Of a stretch of DNA of 64,000 bases, positions 46,001 to 57,115 are shown piece by piece (position 1 is the stretch's first letter; each line of letters begins with the position of its first letter). The DNA is from Filosporella fistucella. Its lineage: Eukaryota > Ascomycota > Leotiomycetes > Helotiales. The notes below the pieces were generated by a model. That model had not been told where the DNA came from, ran no database searches, and saw only the letters and a list, made by a program, of their open reading frames with translations. A program made the position numbers and the translations under genes. The DNA lies in NCBI GenBank assembly GCA_030077755.1, contig JAQJZZ010000018.1, positions 1,860,001 through 1,924,000 of the forward strand. Direction: 5' to 3'.

Positions 46001-47050
46001 AATGCAGAAGCTGAAGGGAGTAAGGGTTACAGCCCTGGAGGGTTTTCTCCTTGCTTTGGGGGTAAATATGAAAGTAGAGGTGAGTTTGAATGCAGTGCAA
46101 GTGTATATGAGGTCAACGGACGGTGATGCGAAGTGAAGACGACACAGCGAAGAGGGTTAGGGGGAGAGAAGGAAACGGATGGGAAGGATGAAGTTGAAAA
46201 GGATGGAGATTTGAATTTGAAGATAGAGGGTGAAAGCTGGAGGTCGAAGACTAGAGGTTGATTCTAGGGGGCTGAGGCTAAAGTTAGAGGTTAGAGTATG
46301 ATGGTTGTAGTATAAAGAGTGGAGGGTTCCAAGTTGGAAGTTGAAGCTGAAGGTTGAGAACTCAAGGTTGAAGGCCAGTTGCAGGGCGAAGGCTGTATGT
46401 TGGGAACTGGAAGTTGAAGAGTGGATGCTCAAAAACAGAAGCTGATAGCTGGAGGCAAAAGACTGGAGCTTGAAGGCTGAAGGCTAAAGGCTAGAAGTTG
46501 AAGCGGGATGCTAAAGCTAGATGTTGAAGCTGGAAGTTGCAGGTTGGAGGTCAGATGTCAGAGGAAGTTAAAGCTGAAGCCTGAGGGCTGGAGGTTAAAG
46601 AATGAAGTTAAGGGAAGGAGGTTGAAGTCTAGAGCTCAAATAGTGGAGGTTGAGGGCTAGAGGCTGAAAGCTAGAGGTTGCAGTGATTGTGCTAAGGCTT
46701 GGAAGGTGGATGTGATTGTAGAAGTACCTTTTGTTCTGGTATGAATATCTGTGAGGAACGGACGGTGATCCACATAGACTTGATGGCGATTGAAGAGGAA
46801 GCGGACGATGATTCACATAGACTTGACGGTGATTGAAGAGGAAGCAGACGGCGATTCACATAGATTAGACGTTGAATGAGGAGGAAGCGGATGGTTATTC
46901 ACATCGGCTCGACGGTGAAAATGTGGTAAGAAAGCGGACGGTGATTGAATTGGTAAGGAGGCGGACGGGGAGGCAGAAGTTGAAGAGGTTGAAGGTCAAG
47001 GCTTAAGAGGGAAGGCCAGAGGTAATAGTGATTGTACCTGTCTTTGAAAA
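43100..47050. repeat. About 4 kb strand-asymmetric degenerate repeat region
   Basis: Nearly the whole interval on the plus strand is G-, A- and T-rich and poor in C, with no supported gene. Several layers are visible. From about 43350 to 45350 a core GGACGGTGACTCAGCTTGGA and variants (GACAGACGGTGATAA, GGATGGCGACTCAAA) recurs every 50-300 bases. It alternates with CACTGTGAGAGCTGG, GGTATGGATGCTTG and GAAGTTGAAGAGGTTG blocks in a partly conserved order. From about 45400 to 45930 runs TG-rich sequence made of GTGAATG, ATGTAATTGTGGAT and ATGTGGTTGTG variants. From about 46130 to 46700 it is AG-rich with GAAGGCTGAAGG and AGGTTGAAG variants. From 46735 to 46990 the GGACGGTGATT core returns in tandem. 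Minus-strand open frames here (for example 44181-44516, 45643-45933) reflect the bias. It could be a decayed satellite or a non-coding transcript locus. Confidence 0.75.
46756..46930. repeat. Four 42-43 bp tandem units
   Basis: Units start at about 46756, 46798, 46841 and 46884, each beginning GAACGGACGG or GAAGCGGACG-like and containing GATTCACATAGACTTGACGG and GATTGAAGAG. The first three are the most alike, and the fourth decays into GAAAATGTGG. These are the most regular copies inside the larger repeat region. Confidence 0.8.
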
Positions 47051-47301
47051 CTTGACAGCGGCTGCTACTATCAAGTTCAATAAGAGTGTACCACCTACCA
47101 TAGTATTACCACCAACTAATTATCAAGGAGCATCACTTGCACACCAGACATGATACCAGACATAATACTCGTTGCATAACCTCGTGACACCATTACATTT
47201 ACAGAATCATAATCATAACCTCATAACGTAACCAATTGCCATGTACCAGGCCCAGCCAGTAATCTCATATGTACGTGTCCTGCGACCTTGCCATACAACC
47301 A

Positions 47302-48586
47302 TTATCTCCTAACCCCCTTGCCCTCTCCCTCTTTTCTCTTGGCTAACAGGCTCTTCAGTGCACCGAGAGAAGTATCCAATGTACTCTCGTTATGCGCACA
47401 GAATTTGTAGCTCTTTTCCTCTGTGATTACTTGTAAACAATGTACCTTGCTCTTCGACAAGGGGTCGATTTCCACGGCATTAATGATTGAGGAGAGGGGA
47501 ATTATTAGAATAGGCGAATATTCTGAGTCGTTTTTGTACAAAGCGATGTTCTTGGGTCGAATAACCGCCCAAGAGTCTTTCCATTGTCGGACACCACCAA
47601 TTGATTTCAGGTAGAGGAGATACCCTTGCCAGACGACACGTTCGGGATCCTGCTCGATGTCGAACCCACTCATTTGGCTGGCATTTCGGGGACCGAGGAG
47701 GGGCCTTGGGGCTTTAACAGCTAAGGAATCCTCTGGGATGGAGACTACAGAGTTTCCTCTTGCTCTTGACATATCGACATCGGACATATCCGATATTTCA
47801 TTTCCAGAGTATTCAATTGTGTGTGATGCCCTTCTTGGAGCAGTAAGACCGAGAGCTTCAGTTCTTCGGGTGCGAGGAACTGGGTCGCTGGGTTCTGGTG
47901 AGCTAGAACCTAATCTCTCGTCATGGAGCTGTTTCTGAGCATTTTGTTTCTGCATCGCGAGCTCAAAGTTAGTATAGGAGCCAGCTGCATGGCCTCCTGG
48001 GCTGGCGAGCAGTATCTCTTCCTCTTCCTCCTCTATCCGCGCCTCTGTTCTTATTAGATCTACCCATTCTTGAGCGTCTTTCTTCGATTGTGCCTCCAGA
48101 TGGTAGTTTCGCGAAGGAGAAAATAGACCGAAAACATTTTGACGTTTCTGTTTGGGGTCTTTGAGGAAGGCGACGGCAGTGAGGTCTGAAAGATGTATCT
48201 TGTGTCTTAATTTATCTTCGTTCTGATCTTTGTATATGGAGAGGGAGTTAGGTCGAAGTACGAGGAAGATTGGCTTCCATGCCTGCATCGATGTTAGCTT
48301 CAATAGTAACTCATGAACCTTATGATCCCACCTTCGTTTTCCGAGTGCGTTTCTGCACATATCCACTCTTCAACACACGATCAAATTCGAAGCTCCCGTT
48401 CTGGTTGACCGGTGAAAAGGTATCAAGATTCAAGTACGAGTTCCGTATCCGACTCGCAGACGAAGGAGGAGGGAGTATGATGTTCGACTGTGGAGATATC
48501 TGGAGAGGCATGCGACCTGGTATCGGCCGAGGCTGAGATGTACTCTGCATTTTCTGTTGTGTCGTGGGATTTTGAGTTTCTGCCAT
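47302..48586 (-). CDS. Double pleckstrin-homology-domain protein
   Basis: Two exons, 48586-48332 and 48282-47302, give 411 residues. The 49-base intron (GTGGGA..GATGCAG) joins VQKRTRKTK to AWKPIFLVLRPNSL inside the first PH domain. PH1 runs from about residue 72 (VLKSGYVQKRTRK) to 180, with the closing Trp in AQEWVDLIRTEA. A disordered Ser/Glu linker follows, with IEEEEEEILLA and SSSPEPSDPVPRTRR. PH2 runs from about 295 (VVWQGYLLYLKS, RQWKDSWAVIRPKNIALYK) to 395. The N-terminus is Pro/Gln-rich. PH domains bind phosphoinositides or proteins, so an adaptor at membranes is likely. Opening the ATG at 48586 gives MAETQNPTTQQKM. Upstream ATGs in the same frame (to 48667) are possible but look like leader. 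Confidence 0.85.
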
Positions 48587-49676
48587 TATTATTGTAACGA
48601 GCTGTAAAATGTCTCGTGGAAAAGAATGTCCTTCGATCTCTGTCAAAGAGGCTGGTCGACTCCGCAATCGTCAGGGTTCGCGTGGCGTCAAAAGGAAGCT
48701 TTCCGGTGTTGTTGGTGTCTTTCCTCTCAGCCACCTGAATTAAGCTGCCCGCCTTCAAAACAATCACAACTCGATTCTCTCAACTCACACTCTTGACTTC
48801 CTGATGTCTTGAGTCTTCGATGCTTCCATTATAAATTAAATTGTTGACACTCCGGACTGTACTTGTATGTGGGTGAGCATTGATCAGCGGAAGCTTAAAT
48901 GAGATTGAGCTTGTTGGGTGGGTTGTCCCGCGATGAAACTGGTCAACAGCGGTCTGGCCAGGGATGACGATGGGGTGAAGAGCCAGAGAGACGCTCACAC
49001 CCAACCGAGTCTTTGCAGTCGCTACAGATGATGTTACAACACTGAAGCGAGCGCCGTTGAAAAGTAGATCGGTGATCAGAAATAGCAGCCTCGTCTGAGG
49101 TTTATTTGAGCCCCGTGAGATGGTTCATGCGACTGCGCGGGAAGGAGATGGTTGGACTGGAAGAGAGAAGATAGAAACCAGGCAGATGTCAAGGCAGATC
49201 TTGCTTATGGTGACATTGCGTTTCAATTGCTATTGATATGCGTTTGTGAGGAAGAAAGGTGGGAACGCGTGCGGATGCAGTTTCTATGACTGGGGATTTC
49301 CCACTTCATTATTCACGACTCCACTCACTTGGCTCTTGGCTCTTGGCAAGGGGTAAAACCCGTGATTATCGGTTCCACGTGACTCACGTCTTCAATCGAA
49401 CTATTATCATATTAATCTGGATGGTTTCCCAGACAATATCTAGCATGTCAAGCTATCAGATGTCATTTATGGTCTAAATACCGTGCCAAGCATCAAGTTG
49501 AACGGTTTCCTAGGCAATAAGACAAACTGTGGGACTTCTCTTTGAGCCCGAATACTCGTCTGTTCCTACCACTAAGTGGGTAGGAAACAGACGATTACTG
49601 AGTCGAGAATCAATGACCGAATGATCAGTCGGGTCAGCTCAGCATCAATCCCTTTAGTCATCCACACATTTCCTCC
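48587..49676. other. Intergenic
   Basis: Promoter of the PH-domain gene and 3' side of the kinase-like gene. Open frames 48423-48767 and 48780-49004 (minus) are not supported as genes. Bases 49326-49346 contain a short duplication TTGGCTCTTGGCTCTTGGC. Confidence 0.45.
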
Positions 49677-50910
49677 CTACCTGAATAAACACTCCAGCGG
49701 GCCCCCTTTGAAGAATTCCCTCTTCTTCTCCCATCCATTAATCACAAATCCCCTCCCAACCTCCACCACACCTTTGACCTGCTCTTCCGTTCCCCATCCC
49801 TGCACTTTACTACCAAAACCGATCAAATGAACACCAACATGCACCGCTATCCTAAACGCTAATTCCTCATCCACATTCCCATACCCATCCATAAAACTCT
49901 CTATGAGCCAGATACCCGCATCGATATCTTTGTAATGTTTTAGCTCGAAGAGCTCAGCGAACATTTGACCCATGTCGAATGCAAGAGAAGAGACTTGACT
50001 GAGCTCCCAGTCGATGACATAGAGCGTTATTGGAGACGGGCTTGTTGGTATTGGGCCGTTAGGGATAAGGACACTGGGTTGGTTAGCATTATTCCAATAT
50101 CAACAAAGTTGATTGGGAAAAAAGTGAGGAGAGAAACCATACTTCCCACTCCAAAAGTCGCCATGAATCAACTTCCCCTCATCCTCAAGCTCCTGCCTAA
50201 TTCCATCCCTAACCTTCTCAAACACCTGCCTACTTCCCTCCAATATCTCAGGAAAATTGTCAATAGTACCCACCAAATTCTCATAATTAATTCTAAATTT
50301 CAGCTTTTTCATCTCCTCATTCCCTCTCATACTTTTCACCAGCCCCTCTTGCTCGCTCTCATTTGCCCACTCATGAAACCTTGTGGTCCAGAGCCCGAGT
50401 CCATGGCCTAGACGCTGACATTGCTCTTTTGATAAGGAGTGGGTCAGAGCATAAGTTTTGAGATCTAGCGAAGAGGGGAGATCAGAGTAGATTTGAGTAT
50501 TGCTGGATGAGGAGAAGTGGTACAGATGCGGAGTTCGGACTGTTACCCCTAGGAAAGTGGAAGGGGAGAGGTTGTGGAGGCCTTCGAGGATTTTTTGTTC
50601 GTAGTCCTGATTTTCTTAGTATGGTTTTCTCATTTCTCTGGAGAGTAGAGGAGAACGAAGAGTTAAAATCGGTGGGACTTACGCATCGTGTTGTAGTCAA
50701 CTTGAAACCCGGCGATTGAGCGACGTAGCCCTCGGTATGTTTGATGACCACAGTCTTCGTGCCGTCCTTAAGCGGTATCGCGAGGGCGCCTCTGTAAACG
50801 AAATTTGCAGTGCCGCCCGAGAGTTTTGAAAGAGAAGTACATGCATATGGACCCTCTTTGAGGCTCTGTTGTACTCGCTGTGCAATTTGATCATTTGTTT
50901 CTGTAGTCAT
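49677..50910 (-). CDS. Aminoglycoside-phosphotransferase-like (APH) kinase family protein
   Basis: Three exons, 50910-50683, 50606-50143 and 50073-49677, give 362 residues. The introns (GTAAGT..ATCAG and GTATGG..ACCCAG) join TTRC to DYEQKILEGL and HGDFWSG to NVLIPNGP. Motifs of the APH/choline-kinase fold are visible: a nucleotide-loop analogue SGGTANFVYR, a lysine in VVIKHTEG, the catalytic HGDFWSGN (Asp and Asn) and the metal-binding DWE in VIDWELSQV. All key residues are present, so it should be an active small-molecule kinase. The substrate is unknown; fungal relatives are often just called phosphotransferase-family proteins. No signal peptide. Exon 1 begins MTTETNDQIAQRVQQSL in good context. 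Confidence 0.87.
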
Positions 50911-52468
50911 TTTGCTCGAAGGCGAGAGTGCTTTGAACGTAAGATTTTTGTACCTGATCGATATGGATTTAATGATTGAAGATTCAAGATCAAATTTGTA
51001 CCTTTAGTGCCTAGTAATGAATGTACTTGTATATTGTAGCTCCAAGGTGAGACTTATATCTACGGTTCCAGCGTTTAGAGCTTTGATGCCCCACGATAAT
51101 GCCAAGACAGGGCCAATCACTAGTGAGTCACGCCGACATGTTGTAACCACCAGCTCCTATTGCCATCTCCAGTTCTTACTTATTCGCCTATTTTGGATTG
51201 ATGCGTTCGCTTGAAGATATTTTTATCCAATTTAGAAAAGTTACTATCAGATTTCATTAAAGATGAGATACCCCAAATCTGTTTACGCCGCTTTGAGAGT
51301 CCAAGATCCTCAACCATTCCCCAAGTATAATTATACATAATTCTGAAAGCTCGGAGTTTGGGAGCATGTATCACAATAATTCGTAGCTCGAATAATAATA
51401 TTTGTCATGTGAGGCATGTTTCACGACGTTGTTTGATTTCACGCGGCAGGTTACAAGAACTCTTGAGCTAGATATGGGCGTTGTTGAATGTATAGTAGCA
51501 TGTCTATGTGCTGTAAGACGGACTTCACATGAAGACATAAATCTAGTGTTTAACAAGCTCACTCTGAATTTGTGCCAAGTTAGGAAGGCGGGGGAACAGA
51601 GGGGTGGTTTGGGTTGTCATTTGCTCTACTCGCAGTCCTTTGTTCAGTTGTTTACTTTCCAAGATTTCTTTTTGAAGGCTACTCGAATAATAAATAGAGC
51701 CTTTTACAACCAAAATATTGCTGGCTGGCTATCTTATCCGAGTCCTCAATTAATCTTTGGACGTAGCTTCGCTTCAACTCTTCAACTTTTCCTGGTGTTA
51801 TTGAAACATAAAAGATTGCTCTTGCTAACAGCCTACTATTCATACTTTAATCAGCTAACGGATAAGGTATCGGCACCTTCTACAGCAGAGAAAACAAAAC
51901 GTTAGGTAGAGGAGGTGGGTCATGTGACCTCGCGCTTTCTCTGAATTTCCAAGGATGCTAGCTAGAATAATAATTTCATAAAGAGCTTCTAAGCTAAAAT
52001 TGTTTTCTGCAAAAAAAGAATATAAGGATCGCGTTGAGGTTAGTCAAATTAAAGCCAAAAAAAAGTTGGGAATTTCAGTCAAGAATAGCAAAACTCCAGC
52101 CTCCCCTCCGAACGGGGAGACCTTAGAAACCCTCCAGTGAGGATTTTGAAGCCGGGTGATTTTATTTTTACGTTGACTTGATCGTCTTGTCAACAGACCA
52201 CTACGCCACACTTACATGTGACGATCCTTATGGCCTGGTGAACGGAAGGTTTATTTAGATATATACCCTTTCCGGAGTGTACAAATTGGTAGTTTGTCAC
52301 TCAACCTCATGCCTTCATATCAAGCCAGACCTGCTTCTACACCACACATAATCCCAACCTCAAGCTAGGACTTGAATCCTGAAAGGCTCCACAAATGTCC
52401 CATGTGCTTTTCTTACAAGGATGCGTTCGTCTACTGTACCTAGACTGCAATACCGTCGCATTATTCAA
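50911..52468. other. Intergenic, with a possible tRNA-like element at its right end
   Basis: No protein gene supported; the frame 51402-51905 has no domain. Between about 52100 and 52210 the minus strand has an A-box-like TGGCGTAGTGG (52208-52198), a stem GTTGAC/GTCAAC (52172-52194) and a strong hairpin CTCCCC/GGGGAG with loop GTTCGGA (52101-52119). These resemble parts of a tRNA or tRNA-derived element, but an acceptor stem could not be paired. Confidence 0.35.
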
Positions 52469-52549
52469 GACTTTTTGGCGGAGTGGTTATCGCGCCAGCC
52501 TAGAAAGCTGGTTCCTTCGGGAGCGTAGGTTCGAGTCCTGCAGAAGTCG
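52469..52549 (+). tRNA. tRNA-Ser (anticodon AGA)
   Basis: Folds completely by eye as a long-variable-arm tRNA. Acceptor GACTTTT (52469-52475) pairs with AGAAGTC (52542-52548), with one G-T pair, and G at 52549 is the serine-type discriminator. The D stem is GCG/CGC (52478-52480, 52491-52493). The anticodon stem is CCAGC/GCTGG with loop CTAGAAA, giving anticodon AGA at 52502-52504, which reads UCU and, as inosine, UCC/UCA. The variable arm has TCC/GGA closing a TTCG loop. The T stem is GTAGG/CCTGC with loop TTCGAGT. Internal A box TGGCGGAGTGG and B box GGTTCGAGTCC are present. There is no intron. The CCA end is not encoded, as expected in a nucleus. Confidence 0.95.
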
Positions 52550-53462
52550 ACGATATCAGCATCATCAATGTGGTGGTCCGTGGTTCTTTTTTGTCGCCAG
52601 ATTCGAATCTCTAGTTGAAATAAGATGCTGTTGCTCTTTTCTTGAGCTAAAATATTTTGCTCTGTATTTTCTACTTTTTCGGGTGGCTTGTGGCTCAGTG
52701 TAGTGGGGCTGCCCACGTCGAACTCGCCTGCGGAGTGGTCCTGCAGGAAAACAATCAAGTTGTCGAACTATTACGTATATAATAGGGACAATGTCGATCA
52801 CGAGAAAGCAGTATTCCGTTAGAACTAAAGCCATTAGAATTTGTCAGAATCAAAGCCGGTCGATGTGCTGCTGAAGCAAATCCTCATTGGCAGGAATCCT
52901 CAAGATGGTGCTCAACTTCTCGCTTAAGCCCCTGAGCAAATTTTCACATGGGAATGGAAATGTCCCCACCAGACAGAAAGAAGTCACAATAAGGATTATT
53001 AGATCATTTATTTGGAAAGCCATTCGATCTTTAGATAATCGATGTGCAGCTCTTGCTCATGTGCAGGAGCCTCTCGATGTTATTCTTTCATGTTGAGTTT
53101 CCGAAGTTGGTGGCCTGGCTTCCTGGAATCATTCCGTCAAACACTTCAAAAATAAGGAGAGAGAACAGCACCATTTCAGAGTAAAAGCTTTACAGACAGT
53201 CACTGGTAAATTCAAAGGCGGAAGCCAAAGATTCATTTGATGTGTCATTGAATAATCCGCCCTCATTGCCATTCTCAGCTCATGGCAAGGGAGGAACAGC
53301 CCAGTATGCCCACCATCATTGCTCAATTATCAGCGAAAGAAATCATTACCAGCCGCAAATATCCCTATAATCAATCTCAAATGCTCCCTGATACACCTAT
53401 GATCCTTCTCAATGACCCAAAGTACATTACAGAAAACCATCGCCATCTCGCATTCTTCAGAT
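52550..53462. other. Intergenic
   Basis: No gene supported apart from the Pol III terminator. Open frames at 52887-53096 and 53129-53326 overlap on opposite strands and lack domains. Confidence 0.5.
52587..52592 (+). terminator. RNA polymerase III T-run terminator of tRNA-Ser
   Basis: Six T residues start 38 bases after the tRNA 3' end, the first run of at least five T on the coding strand after the gene. This is a usual Pol III stop. Confidence 0.65.
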
Positions 53463-54969
53463 CTAGTTGGCTGAGACGTTCTGCTTACTCTGGATGAAAT
53501 CATCGAGCACAGAATCTACCACCGACTCTTCCTGTTCTCCAAGAATAGGACTGGAAAGACCGAGAACTTGCGCGACCTCTTCCTTTCTACCGTAACTAAC
53601 TTTCCTGATCATTGCCCTTCTCTTCTCGCGAGCGAATTGTAGAGGGGAAAGTTCTGGCTTCTTCATACCGCAACCCTCTGCTTCGTCTTTGAAATCCAGA
53701 TGACTATGAGAAAAGACATCGTATGTTTGATGATGGTTCCGACACATGAAACGAGATTCCAAAGCCGTTTCCGTGTGTCTTCTTTTCTTCGCATATGAAA
53801 ATGCTTTCGGGCTCAACTCGCAGTACTTTTCAGACACTCGAAGAGCTGCAAAATACCTAGACTCTCCTTCTTTCTCGGGATGGATGAGCATCGGGTCTAA
53901 ATCTTTGCATGACTTTGATGGAGCAGGTGAGATGGGAAGAATTTCGATTATGTGACTGATAACGTGAATTCCTAGGTCATCCCAAATCTCCGGAACATCC
54001 TTGATCAGATTCTCGCTGAAAGTAGCAGGAGCATCGTTCAACCAGCCATCAGACTCGTAGTCTTTGCAGCAATGGATTGGATCTCGCAATAATTCCTCCT
54101 CGACTGTGTTCTCGTTGACTGGGTTGTCATTGATCGGTTTCTGAAAAGATGCTAGTGAAGTCTCGAGTACGTCTTCCGCCGTTTGCTCATTCAGGGTGTC
54201 CAAGAAAGGATCCTGGAGCACAACGGACTTCGATGTGTAGACACTTTCGTCCAGAATCGGGGTACTACAGTGGCTGGTGTCATTGGTTGACGAGGAACCG
54301 GATGATGTAGCAGATGATTCAGTGTAGGCATCTGCATCTGAAACTTTTTCAACATCTGCGTATGAATTGCTCTGGCTCGACGCTTCGTTGCCACACACAT
54401 CCTCACCTGGAGTGTCCCAACTCAAGAAGAGATCATCGAGGTTTTTTGGGCCCGGAGTAGGTGGTGGAGTGAGTGGAAATTTTTGTATCTGCGAGCATCC
54501 GCTGCCTCTACCCTCCTCGTCATCCGATTCAAAAGCTGATGGCGATGAGGCGTAGACTTGACTTCTCACTAGAGTCTTTTTCTTCTTTTCACATTTCTTT
54601 GGTGTCTTGATAGAAGGACCACAGTCTGTGTCGGATACTGCACTCAAAGATGTTTGGAGGGACTTGAGAAGCGCATTGGGACCTTCATCAGAGGCCTGCA
54701 ACCGATCAGAGCTTGCTGAGATCTAGAAATTTTCTGACTTAATATTATAAAAGAATCAAGACCTTGAGTCTTACCCTGGAAACGGATTTTTTGTCCTCGA
54801 GAGAATCCTCTTGAGGTAGATCGACGATCTGGCTGGCTTTTGCGGCTTCCAAACGAAAACCCCAAGGTGTTGAGAATCGCTGGAATGAGGTTGGCGAAAT
54901 GTTACCTATAGCACTCAATTAGACAACTACTATCAAATAGAGTTGTATCAATTACTTACTCGAAGCCAT
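53463..54969 (-). CDS. Hypothetical Ser/Asp-rich protein, 466 residues
   Basis: Three exons, 54969-54960, 54905-54775 and 54722-53463. Introns start GTAAGT and GTAAGA and end CTATAG and TTCTAG, and the phases close. The product begins MASSNISPTSFQRFSTPWGF. I do not recognise the family. It is polar, with basic and acidic patches: a KTPKKCEKKKKT cluster that could be a nuclear signal, FPLTPPPTPGPKNLDDLF, a long Ser/Thr/Asp/Glu middle, then a more ordered C-terminal third (RYFAALRVSEKYCELSPKAF, FMCRNHHQTYDVF, LSPLQFAREKRRAMIRKVSY). SP and TP sites suggest phosphorylation. The open frame alone would begin at 54701 with a TTG, so the two small 5' exons are needed to give an ATG. Confidence 0.72.
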
Positions 54970-57115
54970 TGTGCATTGGTGTTGTTGTGTTCTATTGTTG
55001 TGCAAGTGTTGTGATGAAGGTTGATGTTTTGTTATGGTAAAAGTTGTCGAGAGTGACTTGAGATATCCGATTTAGCGAGGAGACTTCCAGCTAAAACAAG
55101 TTGAAAGTGAAGTGTAGAAATTGAATTTAGAACTGGTAAGGAGAACTTCTAGATCCATACTGAGAGGGGCCGGTCTCGTCTTTCGCCATACTTAGCCATG
55201 ATCTGCCCTTCATTTTGGGAGATGAGGGGCAGAATCGCTTGATGCTGATTTTTGAGAGTGAATTTCTGAGGGTCAGTAGCGATTGGGACTCTTGTGAGAG
55301 AAGTCCCGAAGATATGGAGTTCACCTTGTATCGATCGTTGCGTTGTAATGATTTTCTCCATGCTAAAGGGAGGAGCGACTTTTATCACAGCTCTAGCATA
55401 GCTGGTACCGTGCGAGACTTGAGAACTCCTTAGCTCTGAGTTAAAATTTCCGTTCAACATATTTCTATCCTCTCATAATGTTGAACCTCTTCGGGTTCTT
55501 TGGACTGTGAAGTGTTGCTGCCACAGGAAGGGAAATGTCACATGACCTGGAGATTGCTTCCCGGCTTTGTGTATACAGCATTGGATTGAGAAGTTGAATT
55601 GGCGTGCAAATAGGATTTATTCATAATATTACGTATGGCTCCACTGTATTTCATTTTATAGATATTCCCTCGTTACTCTAGTGTGGTTTTGTTCCATCCC
55701 TCGGATGACTCGAGTTGGCTCTGAATTTTCTTTCACATACACGATACCCCTTGTCCACTCGTTCGCTATAAGATTACCTATCATCCATCACCACAGACAA
55801 TGGACATTACAGAAGGATGAATCCTAGATCTTCTTGTCCCTCCCTTGTAATTGAGTTAATTCATCTTGCTTGGTTAGGATATAGTATGCATCTTGATGTG
55901 ACTCGTCTTCCCATGCCCGGATTTAGATCATCTGAAGCCTCCCTGCCTATTGCTCTATTAGTCTCTCCCATTCAAGAGCTGACAGTGAAGACTCTCCAGG
56001 CCTGAAAGAACGGAGCCGATGTTGTCGCCCAAATCTTTCGACGAATAGCTCCATGAATGAGATCAGATCGGATGGCTGTAGCTGCACACCCTGGCTCAAA
56101 CATGGGATGTAGTGACACGTCAAAGGATTAGTGAATCCATAAATTTTCAGGAACTCAAAGGGAATACCATTTCTAGTTTATGATCCCGTGAATATTTAAA
56201 GGCATACAGCCGGCCAATAGAGGTGACAGCGGAACTTTGAAGACCAGCAAAAAGAAAGCAGAAACGGTTGATATAACCAGGCTGGTGTCCATTTTTCGGA
56301 CTGCGGGACATTAAAATCGAGAAAAATAAAAAAGTCGAGGATGGTGTTTTGATATTGATCAGGAGTTTTGGATAGCTTACGTTCTATAGAGGAAAAGAGT
56401 CTGTCACCGTTTCCTTACTTGGAGGGATATATGTGAGACAGGTACGGAAAACACAGTGAGACCTTCCCTTAGTGCAGGGCCTCGAAGCGCTACAGTGTAG
56501 AGAATGCCCTATATTCTCCCGGAATGACTTTGGTTTAACAAAACCAGATTACAGTGTCTAAAGGACGTGCCGTACTGATAACAAGGATTTTCAACGCTTT
56601 TGATCTGTATTCCAAAGAACTTTTGGCTGCCGACACTGGACAGTGAAATAGAGGTTGGGGCTTGGCATCATGTCTGTACCATAAAACGCCCGATAACTCG
56701 CGAAGGAACATTACTTGTAAATGCGGGCACTCACATACCAACACCATGACTTGGGAAACTGCCTTGTCTATCATTTCGGATACCAATAATACGCGTCAGG
56801 AGTAAATTTACCCTGAGCCCGAGACAGGGCAATGCTCATGATCAACAAATTCCGTCAGACGGGCTCACCGAGCACAGCCCTGCCATTGCTGACATCTTCG
56901 CGCCGCCCCTCAATTCCTGACTTGATCAGGGGCTTAAAGCCTTGGCTGGATCTCTCCTTCATGTCGCTGAATGTTTTTGCAAGAATGCCGTTTCCAATTG
57001 ACTTTCTCTTCTATGATAATGCAGATTATCAAGAGAAGCCATCTTTTTACGAATATACTTCCTTTTCAAATTCACGGAGGAAACAAGTCAATGGCCCGAT
57101 CCGATACCATTAAAT
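54970..57115. other. Intergenic, no gene seen
   Basis: About 2.1 kb. Minus-strand frames at 55127-55324 and 55149-55460, and plus-strand frames at 55215-55433 and 56832-57113, are short, overlapping and without domains. The right end is the HET gene promoter. Confidence 0.45.

Noticed and set aside
51402..51905. 167-codon plus-strand frame
   Set aside because: No recognised domain, AT-rich composition unlike the neighbouring genes, and no splice or start support.
52098..52210. Complete second tRNA gene on the minus strand
   Set aside because: An A-box-like word and a T-arm-like hairpin are present, but no 7-bp acceptor stem or proper B box could be paired. It is kept only as a possible relic.
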